Source of the DNA: Rhodocyclaceae bacterium
GTDB taxonomy: Bacteria > Pseudomonadota > Gammaproteobacteria > Burkholderiales > Rhodocyclaceae
Direction of reading: 5' to 3'
Length of the DNA stretch: 41,262 nt
NCBI GenBank assembly: GCA_025353195.1
Contig: JANXRC010000112.1
Coordinates: 1 to 41,262, forward strand
The stretch's first letter is position 1, and every line of letters starts with the position of its first letter. The notes under the pieces are model-generated. The model was not told where the DNA came from, did not search any database, and was given only the letters and a program-made list of their open reading frames with translations. Shown one piece after another: positions 34,148 to 41,262 of the stretch. The translations under genes and the position numbers were made by a program.

Positions 34148-35935
34148 ATGCCCCGCCTGCAACGCGACATTCTCCTTGGCTTTGCTCTGATCTGCGCGCT
34201 CGCGATCGGCCTGGCGTCGTCGAACCTGCTGCGCTGGGCCGATCAATCCCTGTATGACGCGCAGACGCGCTGGCTGCGTGCCCATGCGCCATCAGCGCTG
34301 CCCCAGGACGTGGTGGTGATCGGCCTCGATGAGGCCGCCTACGAGTCGATTCTCGAACCTTCCGCCCTTTGGCACAGGCATCTGGGCGACCTTCTCAGCG
34401 GACTGGCCGAAGCCAGACCGGCCGTGGTCGGACTGGCCACGGCGCTGCCGGTGCGCTCCTACGATTTTCTGATCAAGGGCATCGACGCGCCGCTGATCGA
34501 CGGCATCAAGCGACTGCGCGCGGCTGCTCCCCTGGTGGTAGGGCAGCCAATGGGCATTGGCCGCCAGTTGCGACCGATCGCACCCGAACTGCTGGCTGCG
34601 GCTGGCAATGACAGAGTGGCATCGCTGGCCATCTGCGAAGACGCCGACGGCACGGTGAGGCGCGTCTACCAAGCGCGCTGCCTCACCGAGGACAAGCACG
34701 AGCCCTTCGCTCACGCCATGGCCAGGCATCTGGGGCGGGAAGGTACCCGCACCGGCATGATCGATTACAGCGCCGGGGGAGAGATCGAGTACATCCCGTT
34801 CCGCGAGGTGCTCAGCTGGATTCGTCTGGGCGAGACCGATCAGTTGAGAAACCGTGTGCAAGGCCGCGTGGTGGTGGTGGCCAGCCTGCTGCCGACGGAA
34901 ATCCGCTACCGCCTGCCGGTCTCGCTGGCGGCATGGGAGCGCGGCAGCCGCACCGAGCCGGGCGCCGTGGTGCACGTGCAGGCCCTGCGTTCGCTGCTCA
35001 GCCGCGGCCTGATCGAGCGGATATCCGAACCCCTGTCCCTGGTGCTGGCCGGGCTCGGCGCGCTGCTCTGGTTCGGTCGCAACGGCTGGCGCAAGCTGGC
35101 CGCGGTACTGGGCGCGGGTGGCGCAGTGGTGGCGGGCGCCACCTATGCAATCTGGCAGGGTTACTATCTGCATTCCGGGACCCTGCTCGCCATCATTCTG
35201 ATGGCATTTCTGGCGCGCCTGGTCTGGGAGTCCGGGCGCCATTACCGTGAGAAGCAGTTGTTGCGTTCCGCATTCGCCGGGCATGTCAGTCCGCAGGTGA
35301 TGCGCGCCATTCTGGGCGGTGCGCTGCAACCGGATGCGGACGGCGAGCAGTGCAAGGTCACCATCCTGTTTGCCGATATCCGCGGCTTCACCGCACGCAG
35401 CGAGAACTCGACCCCGGAAGCCATGATCCGCCTGCTGAACCGCTATTACGCCGAGGTCTCGGCGGCGATCCACGCCCGCGGCGGCGCCATCGACAAGTTC
35501 ATCGGTGATGGCCTGATGGCTACCTTCGGCGTGCCGCAGCCCCTGCCGGCGCCGCAGCGCAACGCGCTGGAAGCGGCGCAGGACATGCTAGTGCGCGTTG
35601 CGCGACTGAACACCGAACTGGTCGCCGAAGGCCTGGCGCCGCTCGAAATCGGCATCGGCATTCATAGCGGCGAAGTTCTGGCCGGCTATGTGGGTTCGCG
35701 CAAGCGTCGCGATTTCACCGTGATCGGCGATCCGGTCAATACGGCGTCACGCCTGGAGGGCATGACCAAGACGGTAGGCTACCCGGTGGTCTGCTCCCAT
35801 GAAGTGGCGGCTGCCGTGGGCTTTGCCGGCGGACTGGTGGACCTCGGCGTGCAGGACATCAAAGGCCGTTCCGCGCTCCATCTGTGGGGCTGGAATCCGC
35901 CCCTGGCAAAGCGCGTGAAGACGAGGGCGCCTTGA
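34148..35935 (+). CDS. CHASE2-domain class III adenylate/guanylate cyclase
   Basis: This 595-aa membrane protein has TM1 (ILLGFALICALAIGLASS), a periplasmic CHASE2 domain (~28-295: RWADQSLYDAQTRWLRA, VVVIGLDEAAYE) and about three helices (~298-365). The cyclase domain follows (~390-560) with KVTILFADIRGFTARSE, KFIGDGLMATFG and RDFTVIGDPVNTASRLEG. Both metal-binding aspartates (FADIR, GDG) are present; the substrate is probably ATP, but this was not tested by specificity residues in detail. It would make cAMP in response to an extracytoplasmic cue. Its stop overlaps the likely TTG start of the MlaE-like permease, which ties it to the lipid transport operon. Confidence 0.9.
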   Translation: MPRLQRDILLGFALICALAIGLASSNLLRWADQSLYDAQTRWLRAHAPSALPQDVVVIGLDEAAYESILEPSALWHRHLGDLLSGLAEARPAVVGLATALPVRSYDFLIKGIDAPLIDGIKRLRAAAPLVVGQPMGIGRQLRPIAPELLAAAGNDRVASLAICEDADGTVRRVYQARCLTEDKHEPFAHAMARHLGREGTRTGMIDYSAGGEIEYIPFREVLSWIRLGETDQLRNRVQGRVVVVASLLPTEIRYRLPVSLAAWERGSRTEPGAVVHVQALRSLLSRGLIERISEPLSLVLAGLGALLWFGRNGWRKLAAVLGAGGAVVAGATYAIWQGYYLHSGTLLAIILMAFLARLVWESGRHYREKQLLRSAFAGHVSPQVMRAILGGALQPDADGEQCKVTILFADIRGFTARSENSTPEAMIRLLNRYYAEVSAAIHARGGAIDKFIGDGLMATFGVPQPLPAPQRNALEAAQDMLVRVARLNTELVAEGLAPLEIGIGIHSGEVLAGYVGSRKRRDFTVIGDPVNTASRLEGMTKTVGYPVVCSHEVAAAVGFAGGLVDLGVQDIKGRSALHLWGWNPPLAKRVKTRAP

Positions 35936-36681
35936 ATTCCGTTAATGCATCGCGCTTCTTCGGCTACGCCGCGCTGGCGTGGTTCGCCTCGACGCGCTGG
36001 GACCGGTTACGCGATCCGCAGTTGCGCATCCAGTTTCACCGCCAGATCAACGCTCACGGAATTGCCGCGCTGCCCGTCATCGCCGCGCTGGCAGCGCTGA
36101 CCGGGGCGACGGCGGTAACCCAGGTCACTGCGCTGGCCGGGCAGGACAACGACCTGGCCCAGCGCCTGCTGTTCTTCGGCCTGTTTTTCGAACTGGCACC
36201 CCTGCTCACGGCACTGGTGATGGTGGCTCGCAGCAGTGCCGCCATTGCCTCGGAACTCGCGGTGATGCATCTGTACGACGAATTCACCGCACTGCGCCGC
36301 ATGGGAGTGCCGGCGGCAGACTACCTCCTGCTGCCACGCATTCTCGGCCTGACGCTGGCCTTGCCGGCGGTGACCGTGTGCTTCCAGATCATCGCTGTCG
36401 GCAGCGGCTGGCTGGCTACGGCCCTGCTGCAGAATCAGCCCCTGTCAGAGATCGCCGGGCACTTCTTCGACCTCGCCGATCCGTGGCTGCCGCTTGCCAG
36501 CCTGGCGAAAAGCGCCCTGATGGGCGCGGTCATCGGCATCATCGCCTGCCATCACGGCAGCAGTGCCGCGCGCTCGACGCAGGCAATCTCGACGGCGTCG
36601 ATCCATGCCGTCGGCAACGGGTTGGTCGCAGTGTTCGTCGTGGATGTGACATTCGCCATCGCCGCCTATTTCCTGAAATGA
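35932..36681 (+). CDS. MlaE-family ABC transporter permease
   Basis: The TTG at 35932 is chosen (249 aa): it overlaps the cyclase stop by 3-4 bp, has GAGGG just upstream and gives LNSVNASRFFGYAALAW. The track GTG at 35884 would add 16 charged residues. The protein has about five hydrophobic segments and the MlaE coupling-helix motif ASELAVMHLYDEFTALRRMGVPAADYLLLPR. MlaE permeases move phospholipids or other lipids between the inner membrane and an MCE protein. Downstream are an ATPase-like gene, an MCE gene and a lipoprotein gene, the standard MCE set. Confidence 0.88.
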   Translation: MNSVNASRFFGYAALAWFASTRWDRLRDPQLRIQFHRQINAHGIAALPVIAALAALTGATAVTQVTALAGQDNDLAQRLLFFGLFFELAPLLTALVMVARSSAAIASELAVMHLYDEFTALRRMGVPAADYLLLPRILGLTLALPAVTVCFQIIAVGSGWLATALLQNQPLSEIAGHFFDLADPWLPLASLAKSALMGAVIGIIACHHGSSAARSTQAISTASIHAVGNGLVAVFVVDVTFAIAAYFLK

Positions 36682-36785
36682 AGCCCGTCGCGCGACCAGG
36701 TCTGCCGCACCGCCTGCCGGCCATCGCCATGGCTCGGGTGCGAAGCCGCGGCGCCGCGCTGCGGACGATCGAGGAAGTACGGTAG
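36678..36785 (+). CDS. possible 35-aa small ORF or leader of the ATPase-like gene
   Basis: An ATG overlapping the permease stop (ATGA) opens a 35-codon frame, MKPVARPGLPHRLPAIAMARVRSRG to ..TIEEVR, ending 2 bp before the next ATG. It is arginine-rich with no recognisable domain. It may be a coupling ORF or a remnant of an N-terminal part lost from the ATPase-like protein. It is unlikely to be a conserved gene. Confidence 0.25.
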   Translation: MKPVARPGLPHRLPAIAMARVRSRGAALRTIEEVR

Positions 36786-36787
36786 AC

Positions 36788-37402
36788 ATGTCGCTACTCG
36801 TCCAACTCGAGCAACGCACGCTGGTGCTGACCGGCGATGGCGAGCAGCGCCTGCTGATTCCGCTCGATCAGGGCGGTCGCCATCGCATCGTTGCTCCCGA
36901 TGCCGCGACCATCCAATGCGTCGTCGATGCGCTCGAAACCTGCGCCGGCGTCGGTGTCCTGCCTGCCAGCGGCGGCCTGCTGGGGGCCATGACGGTGGCG
37001 GACAATTTTGCGCTGGCTTTGCGCTACGGCGCCGATCCGCTGGACGATGCCGCCAGCGAATGGCAACACGCCCTGCAACTGGCATTCCAGCTTTGCGGTG
37101 TGCCCGAGGAACGCATCCGCAGCATCGGGCGCGAGCGGCCGATGAGCCTCGAACGGATCGAACGCTGGCTGGTCGGCTTCGTCCGCAACCTGCTGCGCCC
37201 GCCTGAATTGCTGGTGCTCGACCGGATCTTCGGCGGCCTCTCGCGCCGCCAGGCCGAGGCGGTGATCACCCTCGAAGCCGTTTATCATGACGTCCATCCC
37301 TTCCGCCCCACCCTGTTCGTCGATATCGATAGCCATGAACTGCCCGTCATACCGGATTGCATGAATCGCCTGGAACTGGAGGCCCTCGAATGTCCATGCT
37401 GA
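36788..37402 (+). CDS. degenerate ABC ATPase-like (MlaF-position) protein
   Basis: This 204-aa protein sits where the MlaF ATPase is expected and can be lined up with ABC ATPases. The Walker A position reads RIVAPDAATIQCVVDAL without the GxGKS. The Q-loop region reads VLPASGGLLGAMTVADNFALAL, like GALFDSLTVEENV but without Gln. The signature reads PMSLERIERWLVGFVRNLLRPPELLVLDRIFGGLS, so LSGG is gone and Walker B has LDR in place of D-E. The H-loop histidine is not evident. The fold is probably kept but ATP hydrolysis looks impossible. It may be a structural subunit, with energy from another ATPase or none. The ATG has GAGGAAG about 10 bases upstream; the end overlaps the MCE gene by 13 bp. Confidence 0.75.
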   Translation: MSLLVQLEQRTLVLTGDGEQRLLIPLDQGGRHRIVAPDAATIQCVVDALETCAGVGVLPASGGLLGAMTVADNFALALRYGADPLDDAASEWQHALQLAFQLCGVPEERIRSIGRERPMSLERIERWLVGFVRNLLRPPELLVLDRIFGGLSRRQAEAVITLEAVYHDVHPFRPTLFVDIDSHELPVIPDCMNRLELEALECPC

Positions 37403-38331
37403 TTGCGCAGGACCGCGAAGCCGAAGCATTGCGCCGCGGCACGCGCCGCTTCGTGCTGTTTGGCCTGCTCGTGGTACTCGCGCTGATCGTCGCCATCCTC
37501 GTGCGCCAGGGCCTGTTCCGCCAGACCGCGTCACTGGGCTTTGTCACCGATTCGGCGCAGGACATCAGCAAGGGGCAGGCGGTGCGGATCGCCGGCTTTC
37601 GCGTCGGCTCGGTGGTCGCCGTGACGCTGCGGCCCAATGGCGAGGTCGAGGTGGGAATGGAAATCGACGCCGACCACTTGCGTTTTGTCACCCGCGATGC
37701 CGTGGTCGAACTGCGCAAGGAGGCGTTGATCGGCGCCGCGGTGCTCGAGATCGTGCCCGGCCCCGATCGCACCCGGCTCGCTGCCGACCAGGCGCGACTG
37801 GCCTTCACGCGCGGCGACAGCCTGACCGCCATGGCCGGCCAGCTGCGCGAACAGATCGCGCCGATCCTGAAGGACGTCAAGACCATCACCGGCACGCTGG
37901 CCGACGCCCAAAAGGGGCTGCCCGCGACGCTCGACCAGGTGCGTGAAACCACCGGCGCGCTGCACACGCTGCTCGATACCGGCAACCGCCAGGTTGCAGG
38001 TGTTGCCGCTTCCGCCACCCGCGTGCTGGGCAAGGCAGAGGAAAATCTTTCCCAACTCGCTATCACGCTGGAGATCACCAACAGCCGCCTGCCACCCCTG
38101 CTCGACCGTAGCCAGCGCATTGTCGATCACATGGAAAAGATCACCGCGGACGCCGAAACCACCCTGCCGACAGCCTTGCGCGATGGCGGCGCAGCGGCAG
38201 CCGATGTGCGCGAGATCGTCGCCGGTGCCAAGACGGCCTGGCCGATCCGCAACCTGATTGACGCCCCGGCGCCGGTCACGCTCAAGGCAGACAGCGATCC
38301 GCGCGGCGAGGGTGCACATGTCGCGCCCTGA
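37390..38331 (+). CDS. MlaD-like MCE-domain protein
   Basis: The start is ATG 37390 (MSMLIAQDRE, 313 aa), with GGAGG 7 bases upstream. It is anchored by one transmembrane helix (FVLFGLLVVLALIVAILV), then a single MCE domain (~50-140: ASLGFVTDSAQDISKGQAVRIAGFRVGSVVAV and KEALIGAAVLEIVPG). A long helical tail follows (~150-300) with heptad-like stretches (LREQIAPILKDVKTITGTL), as in MCE proteins that form periplasmic tunnels or bundles. It binds the lipid moved by the permease. Overlaps at both ends (ATPase-like gene and lipoprotein gene) show a tightly packed operon. Confidence 0.9.
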   Translation: MSMLIAQDREAEALRRGTRRFVLFGLLVVLALIVAILVRQGLFRQTASLGFVTDSAQDISKGQAVRIAGFRVGSVVAVTLRPNGEVEVGMEIDADHLRFVTRDAVVELRKEALIGAAVLEIVPGPDRTRLAADQARLAFTRGDSLTAMAGQLREQIAPILKDVKTITGTLADAQKGLPATLDQVRETTGALHTLLDTGNRQVAGVAASATRVLGKAEENLSQLAITLEITNSRLPPLLDRSQRIVDHMEKITADAETTLPTALRDGGAAAADVREIVAGAKTAWPIRNLIDAPAPVTLKADSDPRGEGAHVAP

Positions 38332-39220
38332 GTTCTTCCCGCGACGGCCGTCGCTTTGCGCTGCGCTGCTGGCGTCGTTGCTGCTCGCCGCCTGCGCTGC
38401 GGCGCCAAAGGCCGGCGCCCCGCAGTTGCGCAAGCAGGCGCAGGAAGCAGAGGCGGATGGCGCACGGCGCTATGCGCGCGGCGACTACACGGGAGCGGCG
38501 CGCAGCTTCGGCGCGGCGCGGCAGTTGCAGCAAAGTTTTGACGATCCCGCCGCCGCCGGACGAAACGCCCTGAATCAGGCTCGTGCCGAACTGGCACAGG
38601 GCCAGGCGGAAGCGGCGCTGAATCGCGCGCAGCGCATCGCCCAGCCGGAACTCGCTCTCGAAGCCATGCTGCTGCAGGCGCAGGCGAACCTGGCACTGGG
38701 ACGGCTCGCCACGGCACAGGCGATCCTCGCCGCTGCGGCAACGGCCTGCGCGGCGAACTGCCCGCAGCTCGCCAGCCTGCATTTGTTGCAGGCGCGTGCC
38801 GCGCTCGCCGACAAGCACGCGGCGGACGCATTGGCGCACGCCGAAGCGGCCTTGAAGCTACTGCAGGATACGGACGAAGCGGCCGAGACGGGCAACGCCT
38901 GGCGGCTCATCGCCGCCGCGCGGCTCGCCAGCGGTGATGCCGCCAACGCCCTGCCCGCGGCGAGCGCCGCGCTCGAAATCGACCGCCGGCTGGCGCTGCC
39001 GGAAAAGATCGGCCGCGACTGGCTGTTGATCGGCGACATCCGGAAGAAAGTCGGCGCTGGGGCTCTGCACGCTCGGGACTCCGCTTCGCGGGCGAGCGAC
39101 ACGGTGGCAGCCTACCAGCGCGCGCTCGACGTGGCCACCGCAGCCGGTCTCGGCGATGTCGCCGGGAGCGCGACGCAAGCCCTGACCCAGGCCGGCCAGG
39201 GCACGGCCGCTGCCAGATAA
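38318..39220 (+). CDS. TPR-containing lipoprotein of the MCE operon
   Basis: The start is ATG 38318 (300 aa), with GAGGG upstream and a 14-bp overlap with the MCE gene. The signal peptide has a clear lipobox (SLLLAACAAAP), so the product is lipidated, probably on the outer membrane. The rest is alanine-rich helical repeats of TPR type (ARRYARGDYTGAARSFGAARQL, HADALAHAEAALKLL). It takes the position of the auxiliary lipoprotein found in other MCE operons but is not of the PqiC fold. The segment KVGAGALHARDSASRASD near the end looks like a small in-frame insertion. Confidence 0.82.
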   Translation: MSRPEFFPRRPSLCAALLASLLLAACAAAPKAGAPQLRKQAQEAEADGARRYARGDYTGAARSFGAARQLQQSFDDPAAAGRNALNQARAELAQGQAEAALNRAQRIAQPELALEAMLLQAQANLALGRLATAQAILAAAATACAANCPQLASLHLLQARAALADKHAADALAHAEAALKLLQDTDEAAETGNAWRLIAAARLASGDAANALPAASAALEIDRRLALPEKIGRDWLLIGDIRKKVGAGALHARDSASRASDTVAAYQRALDVATAAGLGDVAGSATQALTQAGQGTAAAR

Positions 39221-39294
39221 GATTCGTATCCGGCATACTTCATACTTCCCTGTATTCTTGAACCCTGTTTCACCCCACCACAAAGGAGTTCACC

Positions 39295-39513
39295 ATGGCA
39301 CGCAAAAAGAAACTCGACTTCTCCGACATCGCTACCGTCCGCAGCAAGGAGAACCTCAATCAGACCGCTTTCTGGACCCGCTATGGCGTCACCCAGTCGG
39401 GCGGCTCCCGTTACGAATCGGGTCGCAACATTCCGAAGCCGTTGGCTATCCTGTTGTGGCTTCATCGCTCGGGAAAGGTGACTGACAAGGATCTGGCGGA
39501 TGCCCTGAAGTAG
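39295..39513 (+). CDS. small helix-turn-helix protein
   Basis: This 72-aa protein reads MARKKKLDFSDIATVRSKENLNQTAFWTRYGVTQSGGSRYESGRNIPKPLAILLWLHRSGK.., an XRE-like HTH with the SRYESGR recognition region, too short for an effector domain. A strong AAAGGAG lies about 6 bases upstream of the ATG. It is probably a DNA-binding regulator. No toxin-like partner is adjacent, so an antitoxin role is not supported. Confidence 0.8.
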   Translation: MARKKKLDFSDIATVRSKENLNQTAFWTRYGVTQSGGSRYESGRNIPKPLAILLWLHRSGKVTDKDLADALK

Positions 39514-39575
39514 GCAACGGTTGTGGGCATGCCGTTTTTGGAAACCGGGTCACCAAAGATGCAAGGACTTCGCTG

Positions 39576-39995
39576 ATGATCGAAACGGCACGCGGCACGG
39601 TGCATGAGTGGCAGCGCGACCACATGGGCCACATCAACGTGCGCGCCTACATGGAGTTCCTCGAGGAGGCCTGCTGGCAGTTTTATGCCATGCTGGGAAT
39701 GACGCCCTCGCTGCTGCGCAGCGGCGCACTGCATCTGGCCGCCGTGCAGCAGAACATCAGCTACCGAAAAGAGCTCTATCCCGGCGATACCGTGGCCGTG
39801 CGCACCGGGGTGCTGGAAATGCGCGAGAAGGTGTTGCGCTTTCGGCACGAACTGTTCAATACCGAAACCAGCGATGTCTGCGCCGTTTGCGACTTCACGG
39901 TGGTCTGCCTCGACCCGAAATCCCGCAAGTCGCGGCCGTTTCCGCCGGAAGTGGCGGCACGAGCCGGTGAGTTGATCCTGCCCGCAAGACCCTAG
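39576..39995 (+). CDS. 4HBT-type hotdog acyl-CoA thioesterase
   Basis: This 139-aa single hotdog domain has WQRDHMGHINVRAYMEFLEEA, the 4HBT/YbgC-like entry with its Asp/His/Asn motif, and YRKELYPGDTVAVRTGVLE. It should hydrolyse acyl-CoA thioesters in the cytosol; the chain length is unknown. AAGGA is 9 bases upstream of the ATG. Another hotdog gene starts 15 bp after its stop, so the two are probably co-transcribed. Confidence 0.85.
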   Translation: MIETARGTVHEWQRDHMGHINVRAYMEFLEEACWQFYAMLGMTPSLLRSGALHLAAVQQNISYRKELYPGDTVAVRTGVLEMREKVLRFRHELFNTETSDVCAVCDFTVVCLDPKSRKSRPFPPEVAARAGELILPARP

Positions 39996-40010
39996 AGTAT
40001 CCATCCCACA

Positions 40011-40502
40011 ATGCCCACCACGAAGAAGCCCGCAGCAGAAGTGACGGTGACCGAGTTCGAGCCCGAATTCGTTGCCGGTCTGAAGAAGATCTTCGAGGAA
40101 ATGATCGCCTTCAACCAGGTCCTCGGCCTGAAGATCACTTTGATCACGCCTGAACGCGTTGCGGCATGCATCGCCATGCGGCAGGAGCTGGTCGGCAGCC
40201 CCAACCGGCTCCATGGCGGCGTCATCAGCGCCGGGCTCGACGCGATGGGCGGCCTGGCGGTGATGGGAGCCATCGGTGCGCGCCACATGGATGAAGCGCC
40301 GATGCAACGGCTTCACCGTTTCGGCAAGCTGGGCACCATCGATTTGCGAATCGACTATCTGCGCCCCGGCATCGGCGAACATTTCGAGCTGCGCGCGGAA
40401 GTGCTGCGCCTCGGCTCGCGCGTGGCGACCACCCGCATGGAATTCCTCGGCGCGGACGGCAAATTGCTGTCCACCGGGGCCGGCGCCTACATCGTTTCGT
40501 GA
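40011..40502 (+). CDS. PaaI/YiiD-type hotdog thioesterase
   Basis: This 163-aa protein has an N-terminal helix (FEPEFVAGLKKIFEEMIAFNQVLG) and a hotdog core with GSPNRLHGGVISAGLDAMGGLAVM, the PaaI-like HGG motif followed by an acidic residue, and IDLRIDYLRPG. It is likely an acyl-CoA thioesterase. It is downstream of and close to the 4HBT gene; two different thioesterases side by side suggest a shared substrate class but the pathway is not visible. Confidence 0.85.
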   Translation: MPTTKKPAAEVTVTEFEPEFVAGLKKIFEEMIAFNQVLGLKITLITPERVAACIAMRQELVGSPNRLHGGVISAGLDAMGGLAVMGAIGARHMDEAPMQRLHRFGKLGTIDLRIDYLRPGIGEHFELRAEVLRLGSRVATTRMEFLGADGKLLSTGAGAYIVS

Positions 40503-40852
40503 GCCGCTCGCAGAGCTTGTAAAGAAATCGTGGCGAGCGGGCCGCAGATTCCAGCCAAATCCGCCACCGACTCCATTCAAGATCGGGCCACTCGGGAACC
40601 CGAGGGTGAATGGCTGCAAAACGCCGTTCAGCTTTTTTGCGTCACCGGCGGCAGTGTGCCCGTTGCCGACGGTGGATGGAAGTGAAAGCCGCCATTGACA
40701 GCGAGCTTCCAGAATTCCGAAGCAGCCGTTCGCTATCCTTTCAGAATAATGACGATGATCCAGACGATGATGGATATAACAGCATAAAGTTACGGAAACG
40801 CTGATCATTTGTACCTCGCGGCACTCACCAGCCAATTCGGTGGCGATCTTCG
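40503..40852. other. intergenic region with two hairpins, no gene seen
   Basis: After the thioesterase stop, CCGCTCGC (40504-40511) and GCGAGCGG (40533-40540) form an 8-bp stem, and CTCGGG-AA-CCCGAG (40591-40604) forms a tight palindrome. No T-run follows the first; CTTTTTTG at 40633 is further on. The part from about 40690 is more AT-rich than the rest. The 64-aa ORF of the track here (40610-40804) shows no family features. Confidence 0.45.
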
Positions 40853-41262
40853 TTATCGCAGCTTCATATCATCAAGAAACTCCGACCCCGGCTCAACGCT
40901 CGTCACCAGCAACTGATCCCGCGCCCGCGTGCAGGCGACGTAGAGCAGGTGCCGCTCGGTGTCATACACTTCTTGCAGATCGGCGTCGTCGCCCACCGTC
41001 TCGATGCGCTCCTGCAAGGGAATGATCTCGTCGTCGCAGGCCATCACCGCCACGGCGCGGAACTCCAGTCCCTTGGCGAGGTGCATGGTGCTGATCGAGA
41101 CCTGATCACTACTGGTCTCGACGTGCTCATCCAGAATCTTGAAGGCCAGACCCGATTCCTCCACGGCGGCGCGGGCACGGTCCAGTTGTGCGGCAGACCG
41201 GACGAACACGCCGATCTCGTGCAGCAGTATGCCGGCCTCGGCGCATTCCGTGATCCAGTTGC
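40853..41262 (-). CDS. UvrD/Rep-like superfamily I helicase, 3' part only
   Basis: The frame is open beyond the window edge (upstream reads NWITECAEAGILLHEIGVFVRSA). The visible ~136 residues cover the C-terminal helicase domain: motif V as STMHLAKGLEFRAVAVMACDDEIIP and motif VI as ERHLLYVACTRARDQLLVTSV. They end EFLDDMKLR at a TAA. It is an ATP-dependent 3'-5' DNA helicase of the UvrD/PcrA type, or a related helicase-nuclease; the N-terminal motifs are outside the window. Confidence 0.85.
   Translation of the reverse strand, partial: NWITECAEAGILLHEIGVFVRSAAQLDRARAAVEESGLAFKILDEHVETSSDQVSISTMHLAKGLEFRAVAVMACDDEIIPLQERIETVGDDADLQEVYDTERHLLYVACTRARDQLLVTSVEPGSEFLDDMKLR

Noticed and set aside
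39295-39513. Antitoxin of a toxin-antitoxin pair
   Set aside because: The HTH protein has no adjacent small toxin-like gene on either side; the neighbours are a lipoprotein and thioesterases.

Overview
The window looks like a chromosomal stretch of a GC-rich betaproteobacterium, probably Rhodocyclales or Nitrosomonadales-like. This is inferred from gene content and protein style; no rRNA marker is present. It carries an FecR/T11SS pair, a beta-type minor-pilin operon, a dcd/mrp/metG housekeeping group and an Mla-like lipid transport operon. No tRNA, rRNA, CRISPR array, transposase or phage gene was seen.

Layout. (1) 0.1-3.6 kb, minus strand: a Slam/T11SS-like outer-membrane TPR-barrel protein overlaps the gene of an FecR-domain protein whose C-terminus looks like a TbpB-type barrel, so the two look like a secretion channel and its cargo. 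(2) 3.7-7.2 kb, minus: Orn/Lys/Arg decarboxylase, dcd and bioD. (3) 7.3-9.7 kb, plus: bioA and bioF, divergent from bioD. (4) 9.7-12.4 kb, minus: mrp/apbC and an orphan membrane histidine kinase. (5) 12.5-14.1 kb: a membrane-anchored HIRAN protein gene bounded by two ~290-bp inverted repeats, standing between mrp and metG. (6) 14.2-17.3 kb, plus: metG, an acylphosphatase and a 2-Cys peroxiredoxin with a good terminator. (7) 17.3-21.4 kb, plus: a possible structured leader, a FeeM-type N-acyl amino acid synthase and a large GGDEF/EAL protein. (8) 21.5-23.4 kb, minus: a NarL/NarX-type two-component pair. (9) 23.7-33.1 kb, plus: the type IV pilus operon pilE-fimT-pilV-pilW-pilX-pilY1. (10) 33.3-39.2 kb, plus: a TonB-like protein, a CHASE2 adenylate cyclase, then an overlapping MCE-type transport operon (MlaE-like permease, a degenerate ATPase-like protein, MlaD-like protein, TPR lipoprotein). 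(11) 39.3-41.3 kb: a mini HTH protein, two hotdog thioesterases and the 3' end of a UvrD-like helicase.

The most notable points are these. The ABC ATPase-like subunit of the MCE operon has lost every catalytic motif. The HIRAN gene sits inside an inverted-repeat cassette. A short palindromic element occurs in frame inside both bioF and metG, with 26 bases identical, and its end resembles the termini of the large repeats. The T11SS/FecR-barrel pair and four tandem modules inserted in the PilY1 propeller are also worth a look. All functions are read from sequence motifs and general family knowledge; no search was run.
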